In this document: one piece after another, positions 23,038-30,664 of the stretch
How the letters are laid out: each line of letters opens with the position of its first letter
Numbering within the stretch: position 1 is the stretch's first letter
Source: Acidimicrobiaceae bacterium
GTDB taxonomy: Bacteria; Actinomycetota; Acidimicrobiia; Acidimicrobiales; RAAP-2
Length of the DNA stretch: 35,047 bases
NCBI GenBank assembly: GCA_003142095.1
Contig: PLON01000022.1
Span: 1 to 35,047 of the forward strand
Direction: 5' to 3'
Made by a program: the position numbers and the translations under genes
Notes under the pieces: generated by a model
Told to the model about the DNA's origin: nothing
Databases searched by the model: none
Seen by the model: the letters and a program-made list of their open reading frames with translations, nothing else

Positions 23038-25416
23038 GTGATCCAGCACCCGGCGTTCGACGTCGAACCGTGGCGTTTGCGCGAGTCCGAACTTGATCTC
23101 GACATTCTTGCTCAGAGTGAGTCTCTGTTCGCTCTGGGCAACGGACACATTGGCTGGCGCGGGAACCTCGACGAAGGCGAGCCCCACGGCCTGCAAGGTT
23201 CGTACCTTAACGGCGTGTACGAACTACGACCCCTGCCCTACGCCGAAGCCGGTTACGGATATCCCGAGCAGGACCAGGTCGTGGTCAACGTCACCGACGG
23301 CAAGGTAATCAGGCTTCTCGTGGACGACGAACCATTCGACATTCGCTACGGCGATCTTCACAGTCACGTGCGCGTTCTGGATTTTCGCACCGGCCTTTTG
23401 GAGCGGCGCGCAGAATGGTCGACGCCGACGGGTCGACGAGTACGCGTGAAGACGACGCGCATGGTCTCTCTCGTTCAACGCGCCGTCGCCGCGATCAAGT
23501 ACGAAGTTGAAGCCGTCGACGCGGTGCGCGTTGTTGCCCAGTCCGAGTTGGTGGCGAACGAACCGGCGGCCAAGTCCGTGGGTTTCGACCCGCGCGCCTC
23601 GGAGGTGCTGGACGCGCCGTGGACGTCGCAGACCCACAGCAGTGACAACACGACGGCCGAACTGGTTCATCAAACCACTTACAGCAACCTCATGGTGTCG
23701 GCCGCGATGGATCACATGGTCGAAGGGCCCGAGGGCACCGAGGTATCGGCGGTGGATTTTGAAGACATCGCCCGCATCACATTCTCGGCAGCGCTGGAGC
23801 CCGGCGAGAAGCTGACGATTGTAAAATTCGTCGCCTACGGATGGTCGGGCGTGCGCACCAAGGAAGCGCTGCGCGATCAAACTGCGGCCGCGCTGGTGGT
23901 GGCGCGAGAGAGCGGGTGGGACGGACTCGTCAACGAGCAGCGATCCTATCTCGACAACTTTTGGAAGAACGCTGACGTGGAACTCGATGGCGACCAGGAA
24001 ATTCAACAAGCCGTACGCTTCTCCCTCTTCCACGTCCTCCAAGCGGGGGCGCGAAGCGAGGAGCGAGCGATTCCTGCAAAGGGTCTGACCGGGAGCGGTT
24101 ACGACGGTCACGCATTTTGGGATAGCGAGGCGTTTGTATTGCCTGTCCTTAACTTGACGGTGCCCGAGACGGTGGCGCACGCGTTGCGGTGGCGCCACAG
24201 CACACTTGCCTTGGCTCGGGATCGGGCGGCGCTCCTCGGCTTTCGAGGTGCCGCCTTCCCGTGGCGCACGATTGCTGGGGCCGAGTGCTCAAGCTACTGG
24301 CCCGCCGGAACCGCGGCCTTTCATGTCAGTGCGGACGTTGCCGACGCGGTCGTTCGTTATCTGCACTCAACGGGCGATCAGAAGTTCGAACATGACTTTG
24401 GCACGGAAATCCTGGTCGAGACGGCGAGATTATGGCTGTCGCTCGGTCACTTTGACCTCGACGGTGGATTTCGCATCGACGGCGTGACGGGTCCCGACGA
24501 GTACAGCGCAATTGCCGACAACAACATCTATACGAACCTGATGGTGCAGGGCAATCTCTTGGTCGCTGCTGACGCCGCGGAAAGGAACCTCGACGTTGCC
24601 GCGGAGCTCGAAGTCAGCGAGGACGAAAGATCGCTATGGCGTCGTGCCGCGCAGAAGATTGTGATTCCTTTTGACACACAACTGGGCGTCCACGCCCAAT
24701 CAGAAGGGTTTACTTACCATCAACCGTGGGACTTCGAAGCAACAAAGCAAGACCAGTACCCGCTGTTACTGCACTTTCCCTACTTTGATTTGTATCGTAA
24801 ACAGGTCGCGAAGCAGGCGGACTTAGTGCTCGCCATGTATCTGCGCGGAGATATCTTTAGCGCCGAACAGAAAAAGGCCAACTTCGACTACTACGAGGGG
24901 CTCACGGTTCGCGACTCCTCGCTCTCGGCCTGTATCCAGTCGGTGATGGCCGCCGAGGTCGGTTACCTCGCTCTCGCCTACGACTACTTGGCCGAGGCCG
25001 CACTCATGGACCTTGAGGACCGCGAACACAACACGCGAGACGGCTTGCACATGGCGTCGTTGGCGGGAACCTGGATCGCGCTCGTGGCGGGCCTCGCCGG
25101 CATGCGTCCGTGGAACCTCTCATTGAGGTTCACTCCACGCTTACCCGGCGGGATTACCCGACTTGCGTTCAACATTGTCTTCTGCGGTCGGCGCTTACAC
25201 ATCGAAACGACGACTACGTCGACGACGTACGAATTGCGCGAGGGCGACGACCTCGAACTGTGCCACGCGGGAGAGACGTTCACTCTTTCGGTTGGAAAGA
25301 CTGAGGAACGCGTGCCGCTCGAAAGACTCGATCCGGGAACTCCTCCTACCCAGCCGTTCGGGCGTGAGCCCGAACACCGCCTGAGTGACAACGAACGAGG
25401 GAAGGAAACACCATGA
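23038..25416 (+). CDS. Glycoside hydrolase family 65 disaccharide phosphorylase
   Basis: This 792-residue cytoplasmic enzyme splits a glucose disaccharide (maltose, trehalose or kojibiose type) with phosphate, giving beta-glucose 1-phosphate and glucose. The N-terminal beta-sandwich begins ESLFALGNGHIGWRGNLDEG. The (alpha/alpha)6 barrel has GHAFWDSEAFVLPVL. The catalytic acid is Glu488 in VTGPDEYSAIADNNIYTN (GPDEY), followed by KQADLVLAMYL for phosphate binding. A C-terminal beta-domain ends near 760. Length is normal. The GTG start has no clear Shine-Dalgarno site. It overlaps the phosphoglucomutase gene by four bases, which supports phosphorolysis. Which disaccharide is used cannot be decided. 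Confidence 0.9.
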   Translation: MIQHPAFDVEPWRLRESELDLDILAQSESLFALGNGHIGWRGNLDEGEPHGLQGSYLNGVYELRPLPYAEAGYGYPEQDQVVVNVTDGKVIRLLVDDEPFDIRYGDLHSHVRVLDFRTGLLERRAEWSTPTGRRVRVKTTRMVSLVQRAVAAIKYEVEAVDAVRVVAQSELVANEPAAKSVGFDPRASEVLDAPWTSQTHSSDNTTAELVHQTTYSNLMVSAAMDHMVEGPEGTEVSAVDFEDIARITFSAALEPGEKLTIVKFVAYGWSGVRTKEALRDQTAAALVVARESGWDGLVNEQRSYLDNFWKNADVELDGDQEIQQAVRFSLFHVLQAGARSEERAIPAKGLTGSGYDGHAFWDSEAFVLPVLNLTVPETVAHALRWRHSTLALARDRAALLGFRGAAFPWRTIAGAECSSYWPAGTAAFHVSADVADAVVRYLHSTGDQKFEHDFGTEILVETARLWLSLGHFDLDGGFRIDGVTGPDEYSAIADNNIYTNLMVQGNLLVAADAAERNLDVAAELEVSEDERSLWRRAAQKIVIPFDTQLGVHAQSEGFTYHQPWDFEATKQDQYPLLLHFPYFDLYRKQVAKQADLVLAMYLRGDIFSAEQKKANFDYYEGLTVRDSSLSACIQSVMAAEVGYLALAYDYLAEAALMDLEDREHNTRDGLHMASLAGTWIALVAGLAGMRPWNLSLRFTPRLPGGITRLAFNIVFCGRRLHIETTTTSTTYELREGDDLELCHAGETFTLSVGKTEERVPLERLDPGTPPTQPFGREPEHRLSDNERGKETP

Positions 25417-26216
25417 CCGACGCACCAGCCACAGGTCCGTCCGTTGATCTCAGCGCCTACGCGGCGTGGCTGTTCGACATGGACGGGGTGTTGACCAAGA
25501 CCGCCCTCGTGCACGCGGCCGCCTGGAAGCAAGCCTTCGATGCCTTTTTGCTTGAGGAGACCTCTCGTACGGGCACAACGTACGCGCCATTCGATCCCGA
25601 GAGTGATTACGAAAAGTACGTTGACGGCGAACCCCGTGACGACGGCGTTCGCAATTTTCTCGCGGCGAGAGGAATCACTCTGCCTGAGGGCAATGAGGAC
25701 GATCCGCCCACCGCGGCCACCGTGTCTGGCGTCGGCAGTCGAAAGAACATACTGGTCTTGCAGGTCATGAAGACTCAGGGCGTTCAGGTCTATGAAGGCG
25801 TCGTCACGCTCATCACGGCGCTGAAGAGTCGCGGCGTCAAGGTAGGTGTGGTGTCGGCCAGTGAAAATACGGAGGCTGCGCTGATGGCGGCGGGCATCAA
25901 CGACTTCTTCGACGCCCGCGTTGATGGACACACGGTGAAGGATCTGCATCTCGCCGGAAAGCCAGCGCCCGACTCCTTCCTTCAGGGGGCGAAAATGCTT
26001 GACGTCGACCCGTCAAAAGCCGTCGTCCTCGAAGACGCGCTCTCCGGTGTTCAGGCCGGACACGCGGGTCATTTCTCACTCGTCATCGGTGTCGATCACC
26101 ACGATCAGCCCGGATCGCACGAGTACGCCGACGAACTTCGCGCCCACGGCGCGGACGTTGTGGTCACTGACCTATCTCAACTGGTCAGTGATGAAGATTC
26201 GCCGTCTGTCGGGTAG
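25413..26216 (+). CDS. pgmB: Beta-phosphoglucomutase family HAD hydrolase
   Basis: This 267-residue HAD enzyme should convert beta-glucose 1-phosphate, the GH65 product, to glucose 6-phosphate. Motif I is LFDMDGVL (nucleophile Asp22, acid/base Asp24), motif II VVSASEN, motif III GKPAPDSF (Lys) and motif IV VLEDALSGVQAG. A helical cap (about 35-120) lies between I and II and is longer than in Lactococcus PgmB, as in the actinobacterial members fused or paired with GH65. The ATG overlaps the GH65 stop. No sugar transporter or regulator adjoins, so the disaccharide may be made internally. Confidence 0.9.
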   Translation: MTDAPATGPSVDLSAYAAWLFDMDGVLTKTALVHAAAWKQAFDAFLLEETSRTGTTYAPFDPESDYEKYVDGEPRDDGVRNFLAARGITLPEGNEDDPPTAATVSGVGSRKNILVLQVMKTQGVQVYEGVVTLITALKSRGVKVGVVSASENTEAALMAAGINDFFDARVDGHTVKDLHLAGKPAPDSFLQGAKMLDVDPSKAVVLEDALSGVQAGHAGHFSLVIGVDHHDQPGSHEYADELRAHGADVVVTDLSQLVSDEDSPSVG

Positions 26217-26247
26217 TGGCGAGAACAACGCCGCCGCTGGGCGGCTA

Positions 26248-26408
26248 GGAGTCTGTTGAATAATCCAGACCGAGATTTGCACTCGCGATTTTTGTTGGAC
26301 TGATTTGACTTGGACGACGATTTGAAGCCGTCTGAGAGTTCTACAGCGTGTTGGTCTTCGTTGCCGTTCCGGACGAGTCTCTCAAAAGCGACTAATTCAA
26401 CAGTCTCC
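26248..26408. mobile_element. MITE-like element with 17-bp-scale terminal inverted repeats
   Basis: The ends, with the flanking CTAG, read CTAGGAGTCTGTTGAATAA (26245-26263) and, on the other strand, CTAGGAGACTGTTGAATTA (26411-26393), 17 of 19 identical. The element is 161 bp if a TA is duplicated at the target (26246-26247 and 26409-26410). It encodes nothing. The size, termini and CTAG/TA target suggest a miniature non-autonomous relative of an insertion sequence of the IS5 or IS1182 kind; the parent is not in this window. It separates pgmB from the operon that follows. Confidence 0.8.
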
Positions 26409-26445
26409 TAGAAGGATGACGACTGCTCCCAGTAAGGTGACAACG

Positions 26446-26847
26446 ATGACCTTTGCGGACGATTCGGATGACCTTCGCATGGCCGCGGCGTCGCTGCGTT
26501 CAAATAGTTCCGACGTCCATATCTTGTTAAAGGCGCTCTGCGACGAACTTTCTGACACCCTCGGCGAACGACTTCACATTGAACGCGCCGGTGGCCGGTT
26601 TCATAAATCCGACGCCATCTCATCAGTGACCATCTCGATAGCGGGTAGTCAGTTCGAAGCGGTAGTGGACGGCGCGGCACTGCAGTGCCACGTGGGGCAC
26701 GTCTCGGGCGGCATTCGCATTCGAAGCGAGACAGTCGACATCGATCAGTGGATCCTTCGCTTACTCGAGGCGCTGAAGGATGAGGCCGCCCATAGTGATT
26801 CCGCGCGGCAGGCTCTTGAAAATATTGTTATTGGAGGAAATCAGTGA
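26446..26847 (+). CDS. Hypothetical protein, first gene of the YbjQ-like operon
   Basis: The 133-residue product is soluble and mixed alpha/beta: a helical N-terminal half (DDLRMAAASLRSNSSDVHIL, ALCDELSDTLGE), then beta-type segments (SVTISIAGSQFEAVVDG, QCHVGHVSGGIRIRSETV) and a final helix DQWILRLLEALKDEA. I recognise no family by name. ATG 26446 has AAGGTG upstream. ATG 26416 would add ten residues but starts only a few bases after the mobile element, with no room for a ribosome site. The four-base overlap with the next gene indicates translational coupling and a shared role. Confidence 0.7.
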   Translation: MTFADDSDDLRMAAASLRSNSSDVHILLKALCDELSDTLGERLHIERAGGRFHKSDAISSVTISIAGSQFEAVVDGAALQCHVGHVSGGIRIRSETVDIDQWILRLLEALKDEAAHSDSARQALENIVIGGNQ

Positions 26848-27641
26848 GCGATGTAACTAACGATCTGCCCCAGGCCACGGAACATCGGCTCGAAGAGCTC
26901 GAAAAGGGGCTCTTCACTTCGGACCTTTCGGTAAATGAGTTCCTGCTCGTGAAAGAGGCCGGGTTTCATCCCGTGGGCTTCGTCATGGGTTCCTCGATCT
27001 ATCACACCGGAATTCAGACGCGAAAGTGGAACCAGAGCCAAGAGTTGACGAAGTTGACTGAGGCGATGTACAACGCGCGCGAGTTGGCGATGACGCGAAT
27101 GGAAGAAGAGGCCGCCGAACTCGGCGCCGACGGTGTCGTGGGCGTGCGACTTGACGTCAACTACTACGAATGGGGAAAGGACGCGGCGGAGTTCATCGCG
27201 GTCGGTACCGCCGTCAAGGCGGAAGACGGCGTCTCGCGACGCAACGCCAAAGGTAAGCCGTTTACGTCGGACCTCTCGGGACAGGACTTTTGGACGTTGG
27301 CTCAAACGGGATACCAACCCCAGGGCCTCGTGATGGGCACCTGCGTGTACCACATCGCCCACCGCGGCCTCGGCCAAACGCTCGGTACGACGGGTCAGAA
27401 CGTTGAACTGCCGAACTTCACTCAGGCACTCTACGAAGCGCGCGAGTTGGCCATGACGAGAATGCAAGACGAAGCCAACGAACTCGGAGCCTCAGGCATC
27501 GTCGGGGTTCGCCTCGAAGAGAAGTCGCACCAGTGGGGCTCGCACACGATCGAGTTCCTGGCGCTCGGAACGGCGGTCACCAAGACGTCCGACGAAGTCA
27601 CGCTGACCAAGCCCGTCACCATCATTTCGCTCGACAACTGA
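26844..27641 (+). CDS. Tandem YbjQ-like (heavy-metal-binding/UPF0145-type) protein 1
   Basis: The 265-residue product has two copies of one domain (about 24-124 and 140-245). Each begins FTSDLS...F, then AG/TG(F/Y)xPxG(L/F)VMG, the strongly repeated ARELAMTRM..EA.ELGA.G(V/I)VGVRL, and ends F(I/L)A(V/L)GTAV. The last part is the YbjQ signature: a helix, GAxxVVGVR and a GTAV strand. YbjQ proteins form rings of five; the name heavy-metal-binding is historical and no function is proven. The second copy has C167, H170 and H173 close together (CVYHIAH). GTG 26844 has GGAGG upstream. It overlaps the next gene by one base. Confidence 0.82.
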   Translation: MSDVTNDLPQATEHRLEELEKGLFTSDLSVNEFLLVKEAGFHPVGFVMGSSIYHTGIQTRKWNQSQELTKLTEAMYNARELAMTRMEEEAAELGADGVVGVRLDVNYYEWGKDAAEFIAVGTAVKAEDGVSRRNAKGKPFTSDLSGQDFWTLAQTGYQPQGLVMGTCVYHIAHRGLGQTLGTTGQNVELPNFTQALYEARELAMTRMQDEANELGASGIVGVRLEEKSHQWGSHTIEFLALGTAVTKTSDEVTLTKPVTIISLDN

Positions 27642-28528
27642 TGTCCCCGAGTGATTTGCCCGAAGCGGCGGAACGACGCCTCGGCCACGGCGCGTTCTCG
27701 TCGGGACTGAGTGTCGCCGACTTCGCCGCGTGTTTGGAGATGGACCTCGAGCCCGTCGGACTCGTCCAAGGATTTTGCGCGATGCAGTGGAGCAGTTACG
27801 CGGGCGGACTGCGGCGCGGAATGACTCCTTACGGGGGAGGCCAGGGCGGCTACGTCGAGAACTATCAGTGTCCTCACGGGATGATCAGCGGCGAGCATCG
27901 GATGTGGGGACAGAACTATCAACAGACCTGGATCGAAGCGGCGTGGACCGAAGGATTCTCCTCGGCGTATTCGCGCATGCTCGAAGAGGCGACGGCTCTC
28001 GGCGCCGACGGCATCGTAGGAGTTGTCGATACCCAGAGTTCACTGAGTGATGCGGGGATTATTGAGTTCCACCTCCTGGGGACCGCCGTGAAACTCAAGG
28101 GCGCGCCAGTGGCAACGGGCACTCCCTGGACGACGTACTTGGCCGGGCAGCGTTTGGCGAAACTGTTCGAGGCCGGTTACGCGCCGGTCTCGGTGGTCGC
28201 GGTCGTCTCGTCCGTTCGGGTCTGGGCGTACTGCATGACCGAATACCTGATGGGTAGCGGTGGCGCGTCAATGTGGGCGCAAAACACGACGCCCATGGAG
28301 ATCGAGCAGGTCGTGCGAGCCCAGAGCGCCGCGAGAGCCATCGCGAGGAAAAGCGCGCGCGACCAGTTACACGGAGACTCGCTGCACGGTGCCGACCTCC
28401 AGGTGCTGGAGCGAGAGTTCGAACAGGGTGATGTCGAGATCCAGACTCTGCTTCGAGGAAACAGGGTCCGCCGGTTCAAAGAGTTCGAGGCCCTGCCCGT
28501 GCCGCAACCGACGGTGCGTCTGTCGTGA
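27641..28528 (+). CDS. Tandem YbjQ-like protein 2, with insertion and a degenerate second domain
   Basis: The 295-residue product (ATG 27641 in TGATG) is a paralogue of its neighbours. The first domain (about 17-151) keeps FSSGLSVADF, LEPVGLVQG, EEATALGADGIVGVV and HLLGTAV. It has an insertion of about 35 residues (52-100) rich in Gly/Tyr/Trp that carries C77, H79 and H86, possible metal ligands. The second domain (about 162-285) keeps only TYLAGQRLAKLFEAGYAPV and a helix; the GAxGVVGV and GTAV motifs are gone, so it may be a structural or partner-binding remnant. It overlaps the next gene by four bases. Confidence 0.75.
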   Translation: MSPSDLPEAAERRLGHGAFSSGLSVADFAACLEMDLEPVGLVQGFCAMQWSSYAGGLRRGMTPYGGGQGGYVENYQCPHGMISGEHRMWGQNYQQTWIEAAWTEGFSSAYSRMLEEATALGADGIVGVVDTQSSLSDAGIIEFHLLGTAVKLKGAPVATGTPWTTYLAGQRLAKLFEAGYAPVSVVAVVSSVRVWAYCMTEYLMGSGGASMWAQNTTPMEIEQVVRAQSAARAIARKSARDQLHGDSLHGADLQVLEREFEQGDVEIQTLLRGNRVRRFKEFEALPVPQPTVRLS

Positions 28529-29358
28529 GTTTGCGTCCGGAAACCCCTATCGACATTGCGGCCGACGTGCGCCGTGCCGCCACTGGTCAATCCATGACCA
28601 CGTCGGGCACGTCGATGATGTCTGATTTGTCGATTGACGAAGAACTGAATCTGCACGCCATTGGCTGGGAACCAGTCGAACTCGTGAGCGGACTCTCGGT
28701 GTTCTCGACGCCCGCGGGGATGTGGAACTGGGGCCAGGGCGAGATCACAGGAGCGACGGAGGCTCACGGATTGGCCTTTAAGAATGCGCTGGCGCGAATT
28801 CACCAAGAGGCGGCGAACGCCGGCGGTCACGGGGTCGTGGGCGTGCACATCGAGCGGACGGTCCACTCGTCACATATCGAGGTCTCACTGCTGGGTACGG
28901 CGGTTCGCCCGGTCGGTTCAGCTCGCATCGATATGAACCACGTCTTTGTCTCGGATCTCTCGGCCCGCGATTTCGCGCTCCTTATGGTCGCCGGGTGGGA
29001 GCCTCTGGGTCTCGCGAACGGCGCGAGTTTCGTCTACGCCCCTCGTCGCAGCGTCGGCGCGGTCTTCCAGCAGCAGACCCAAAACGTCGAACTGACGAAC
29101 TTTACGGCCGCGATGTACTCGGCGCGCGAGTCCGCGATGCAACGAATGCAAGAGTCCGCACTCGCCCTCGGTGGTACGGGCGTCGTTGAAGTCAAGGTCG
29201 TTGAAGGTCCCATGAGGTTTGCGGCCCACGCGATCGGCTTCGCTTCGTGGGGGACAGTCGTACGACTCTCGGCTTCGTCGCACCAGTTGGTGAGGCCCAC
29301 CGCCGTGGTGTCGCTCAACGACGCGACGGTGACCTTTGAAGCGGCCACCCTCGCGTAG
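28525..29358 (+). CDS. Tandem YbjQ-like protein 3
   Basis: The 277-residue product has two domains (about 33-128 and 140-247). The first keeps SDLSIDEELNLHAIGWEPVELV, NALARIHQEAANAGGHGVVGVHI and SLLGTAV. The second keeps FVSDLSARDF, VAGWEPLGLANG, QNVELTNFTAAMYSAREAM-like and QESALALGGTGVVEVKV. The second copy shares QNVEL.NFT with the second copy of protein 1 and is clearly its closest relative, so whole two-domain genes were duplicated. About 30 residues of linker precede domain one. GTG 28525 overlaps the upstream stop. A 65-base gap with a possible promoter follows. Confidence 0.8.
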   Translation: MSLRPETPIDIAADVRRAATGQSMTTSGTSMMSDLSIDEELNLHAIGWEPVELVSGLSVFSTPAGMWNWGQGEITGATEAHGLAFKNALARIHQEAANAGGHGVVGVHIERTVHSSHIEVSLLGTAVRPVGSARIDMNHVFVSDLSARDFALLMVAGWEPLGLANGASFVYAPRRSVGAVFQQQTQNVELTNFTAAMYSARESAMQRMQESALALGGTGVVEVKVVEGPMRFAAHAIGFASWGTVVRLSASSHQLVRPTAVVSLNDATVTFEAATLA

Positions 29359-29376
29359 GGTCGACCCAGATTTCGT

Positions 29377-29405
29377 TTGTCGTGGCCGACACCGAGGGCT
29401 ATTCT
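29377..29405 (+). promoter_or_regulatory. Possible promoter before the AIM24 gene
   Basis: TTGTCG (29377-29382) and TATTCT (29400-29405) are spaced by 17 bases, each matching four of six consensus positions. They lie 18 bases before ATG 29424, which has its own GCGAGGTGA ribosome site. This would allow the last two genes to be transcribed separately from the YbjQ-like genes. Confidence 0.35.
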
Positions 29406-29423
29406 GCGCAAGCGAGGTGATCC

Positions 29424-30218
29424 ATGACAATTACATCCAAGGTTTCTGGCGAGTTCGCGCAGATCATCACCTGCCAGCTCGACGAGGGTCAGACGATGTT
29501 CGCCGACGCCAGCAAATTTCGTTGGAAGACCGCCAACGTCACTTTAGAGACGCGACTGACGACGCCCGGAGGGAAAGCGGACAAGGCTCACCAGGAATCT
29601 CAGCAGGGTGGCAGTTTCCTAAAGGCCGCACTCGCTACCGCCACTGAGGTCGCCAAGCGCGCGATGTCGGGCCAGAGCCTCGCCTTTCAATGGTTCACGC
29701 CGACGGGCGGTTCAGGCCTCGTCGGCTTCTCCGGAGATCAGCCCGGTCAAGTCAAGATTGTGGAACTCGACGGATCAACGGGTTGGACGGCCGAGAGCCG
29801 AGCGTTCGTGTGCGCCGAGACAAGCGTCAATTACGACATCAATTTCGCGGGACTTGCGCTCGGCTACCGGGCGAAGGACGGCTATATCTTTGAGAATTTT
29901 GCGGGGACCGGGACCCTGATTCTTGCGGGTGGAGGAAGCTTGGTCGAGCTCAATCCCAAGGACTACGGTGGAAAACTTCAAGTTCACGGCGGTGCCCTGG
30001 TGGCTTTTGCCAACTCGGTGAACTTCAATGTTGAGCGAGTCGGCGCCTTTAACGCCCAAACTGCAATGACCGCGATCTTTGGTGGATCTGGAATGAATCT
30101 CATCTCGCTCACGGGAGACGGACCGGTCATTCTGCAGTCCACCTTGCACAAAGAGTACGAAGATGAAGATAAGCAAGACCAGAGTGCATCACGCACGGGC
30201 ATGCTCGGTCGGTTCTAG
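29424..30218 (+). CDS. AIM24/TIGR00266 family protein
   Basis: The 264-residue product matches the AIM24 (PF01987) family, named after a yeast mitochondrial protein; bacterial members have a beta-helix-like fold and unknown function. Family features are QIITCQLDEGQTMFADASKF near the N terminus, a Gly-rich helix region about 55-80, QWFTPTGGSGLVGFSGDQPG, ILAGGGSLVELNPKDYGG and GLALGYRAKDGYIFENFAGTG-type beta repeats. The C-terminal tail is charged and flexible. It lies 65 bases after the third YbjQ-like gene and 15 before the next, so it is part of the same locus. Confidence 0.85.
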   Translation: MTITSKVSGEFAQIITCQLDEGQTMFADASKFRWKTANVTLETRLTTPGGKADKAHQESQQGGSFLKAALATATEVAKRAMSGQSLAFQWFTPTGGSGLVGFSGDQPGQVKIVELDGSTGWTAESRAFVCAETSVNYDINFAGLALGYRAKDGYIFENFAGTGTLILAGGGSLVELNPKDYGGKLQVHGGALVAFANSVNFNVERVGAFNAQTAMTAIFGGSGMNLISLTGDGPVILQSTLHKEYEDEDKQDQSASRTGMLGRF

Positions 30219-30233
30219 GAAAGGTACAGAGAG

Positions 30234-30596
30234 ATGGCACTATTCGACAAAGTAAAAGAGCAAGCGAATCAGCTAGCCCAAAAGGCTCAAGAAGCAGGGA
30301 AAGCCGGACAGGCGAAGGTCCAAGACGCCCAGTCGAAGCGCAAAGCAGACGGTATCCTGCGCCAGCTGGGTGAGGCGTACTACGCGCAGCGCACCGGGAC
30401 GGCGGGTTCTGACAACAACGCCGAGATCGATCGACTGATCGCGGAACTGAAGACGTACGAGTCAGAGCACGGCCCCATCGCCTCCGCGGACGACGACGCC
30501 ACAACGTCGTCGAGCGCTCCCGACGCCCCGCCTTCATCGAGTACGAGCGAAGCGCCAACGGATACCGATACTCCCGAAGGTGGCTTCAAGCTCTAA
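30234..30596 (+). CDS. Small charged helical protein, last gene of the YbjQ-like locus
   Basis: The 120-residue product has a Gln/Lys/Ala-rich amphipathic helix (MALFDKVKEQANQLAQKAQE, about 1-40), a second helical part ADGILRQLGEAYYAQRTG and AEIDRLIAELKTYESEHG (about 42-85), and an acidic Ser/Pro/Thr-rich disordered tail. There is no membrane segment or signal peptide. The helices could form a coiled coil and bind to a partner such as the AIM24 or YbjQ-like rings. The start is ATG 30234 with AGGAAAGG upstream. Function unknown. Confidence 0.7.
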   Translation: MALFDKVKEQANQLAQKAQEAGKAGQAKVQDAQSKRKADGILRQLGEAYYAQRTGTAGSDNNAEIDRLIAELKTYESEHGPIASADDDATTSSSAPDAPPSSSTSEAPTDTDTPEGGFKL

Positions 30597-30664
30597 CTCG
30601 GATGGGCTCGTCTCGTGGACAGCGACTCGGGTTGACGGACAACGTGCGAGGCAGCACGACTCCT

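Noticed and set aside
23224-24198. Minus-strand open frame of 324 codons inside the GH65 gene
   Set aside because: The plus strand encodes clear GH65 motifs here; the antisense product has no recognisable features.
24984-25949. Minus-strand open frame across the GH65/pgmB junction
   Set aside because: It spans two certain genes on the other strand and would be a shadow.
26416-26445. ATG 26416 as the start of the first operon gene
   Set aside because: It lies a few bases after the mobile element with no space for a ribosome-binding site; ATG 26446 has AAGGTG at a normal distance.
30643-30658. Five-base-pair hairpin CGTGC/GCACG between convergent genes
   Set aside because: The stem is too short to call a terminator.
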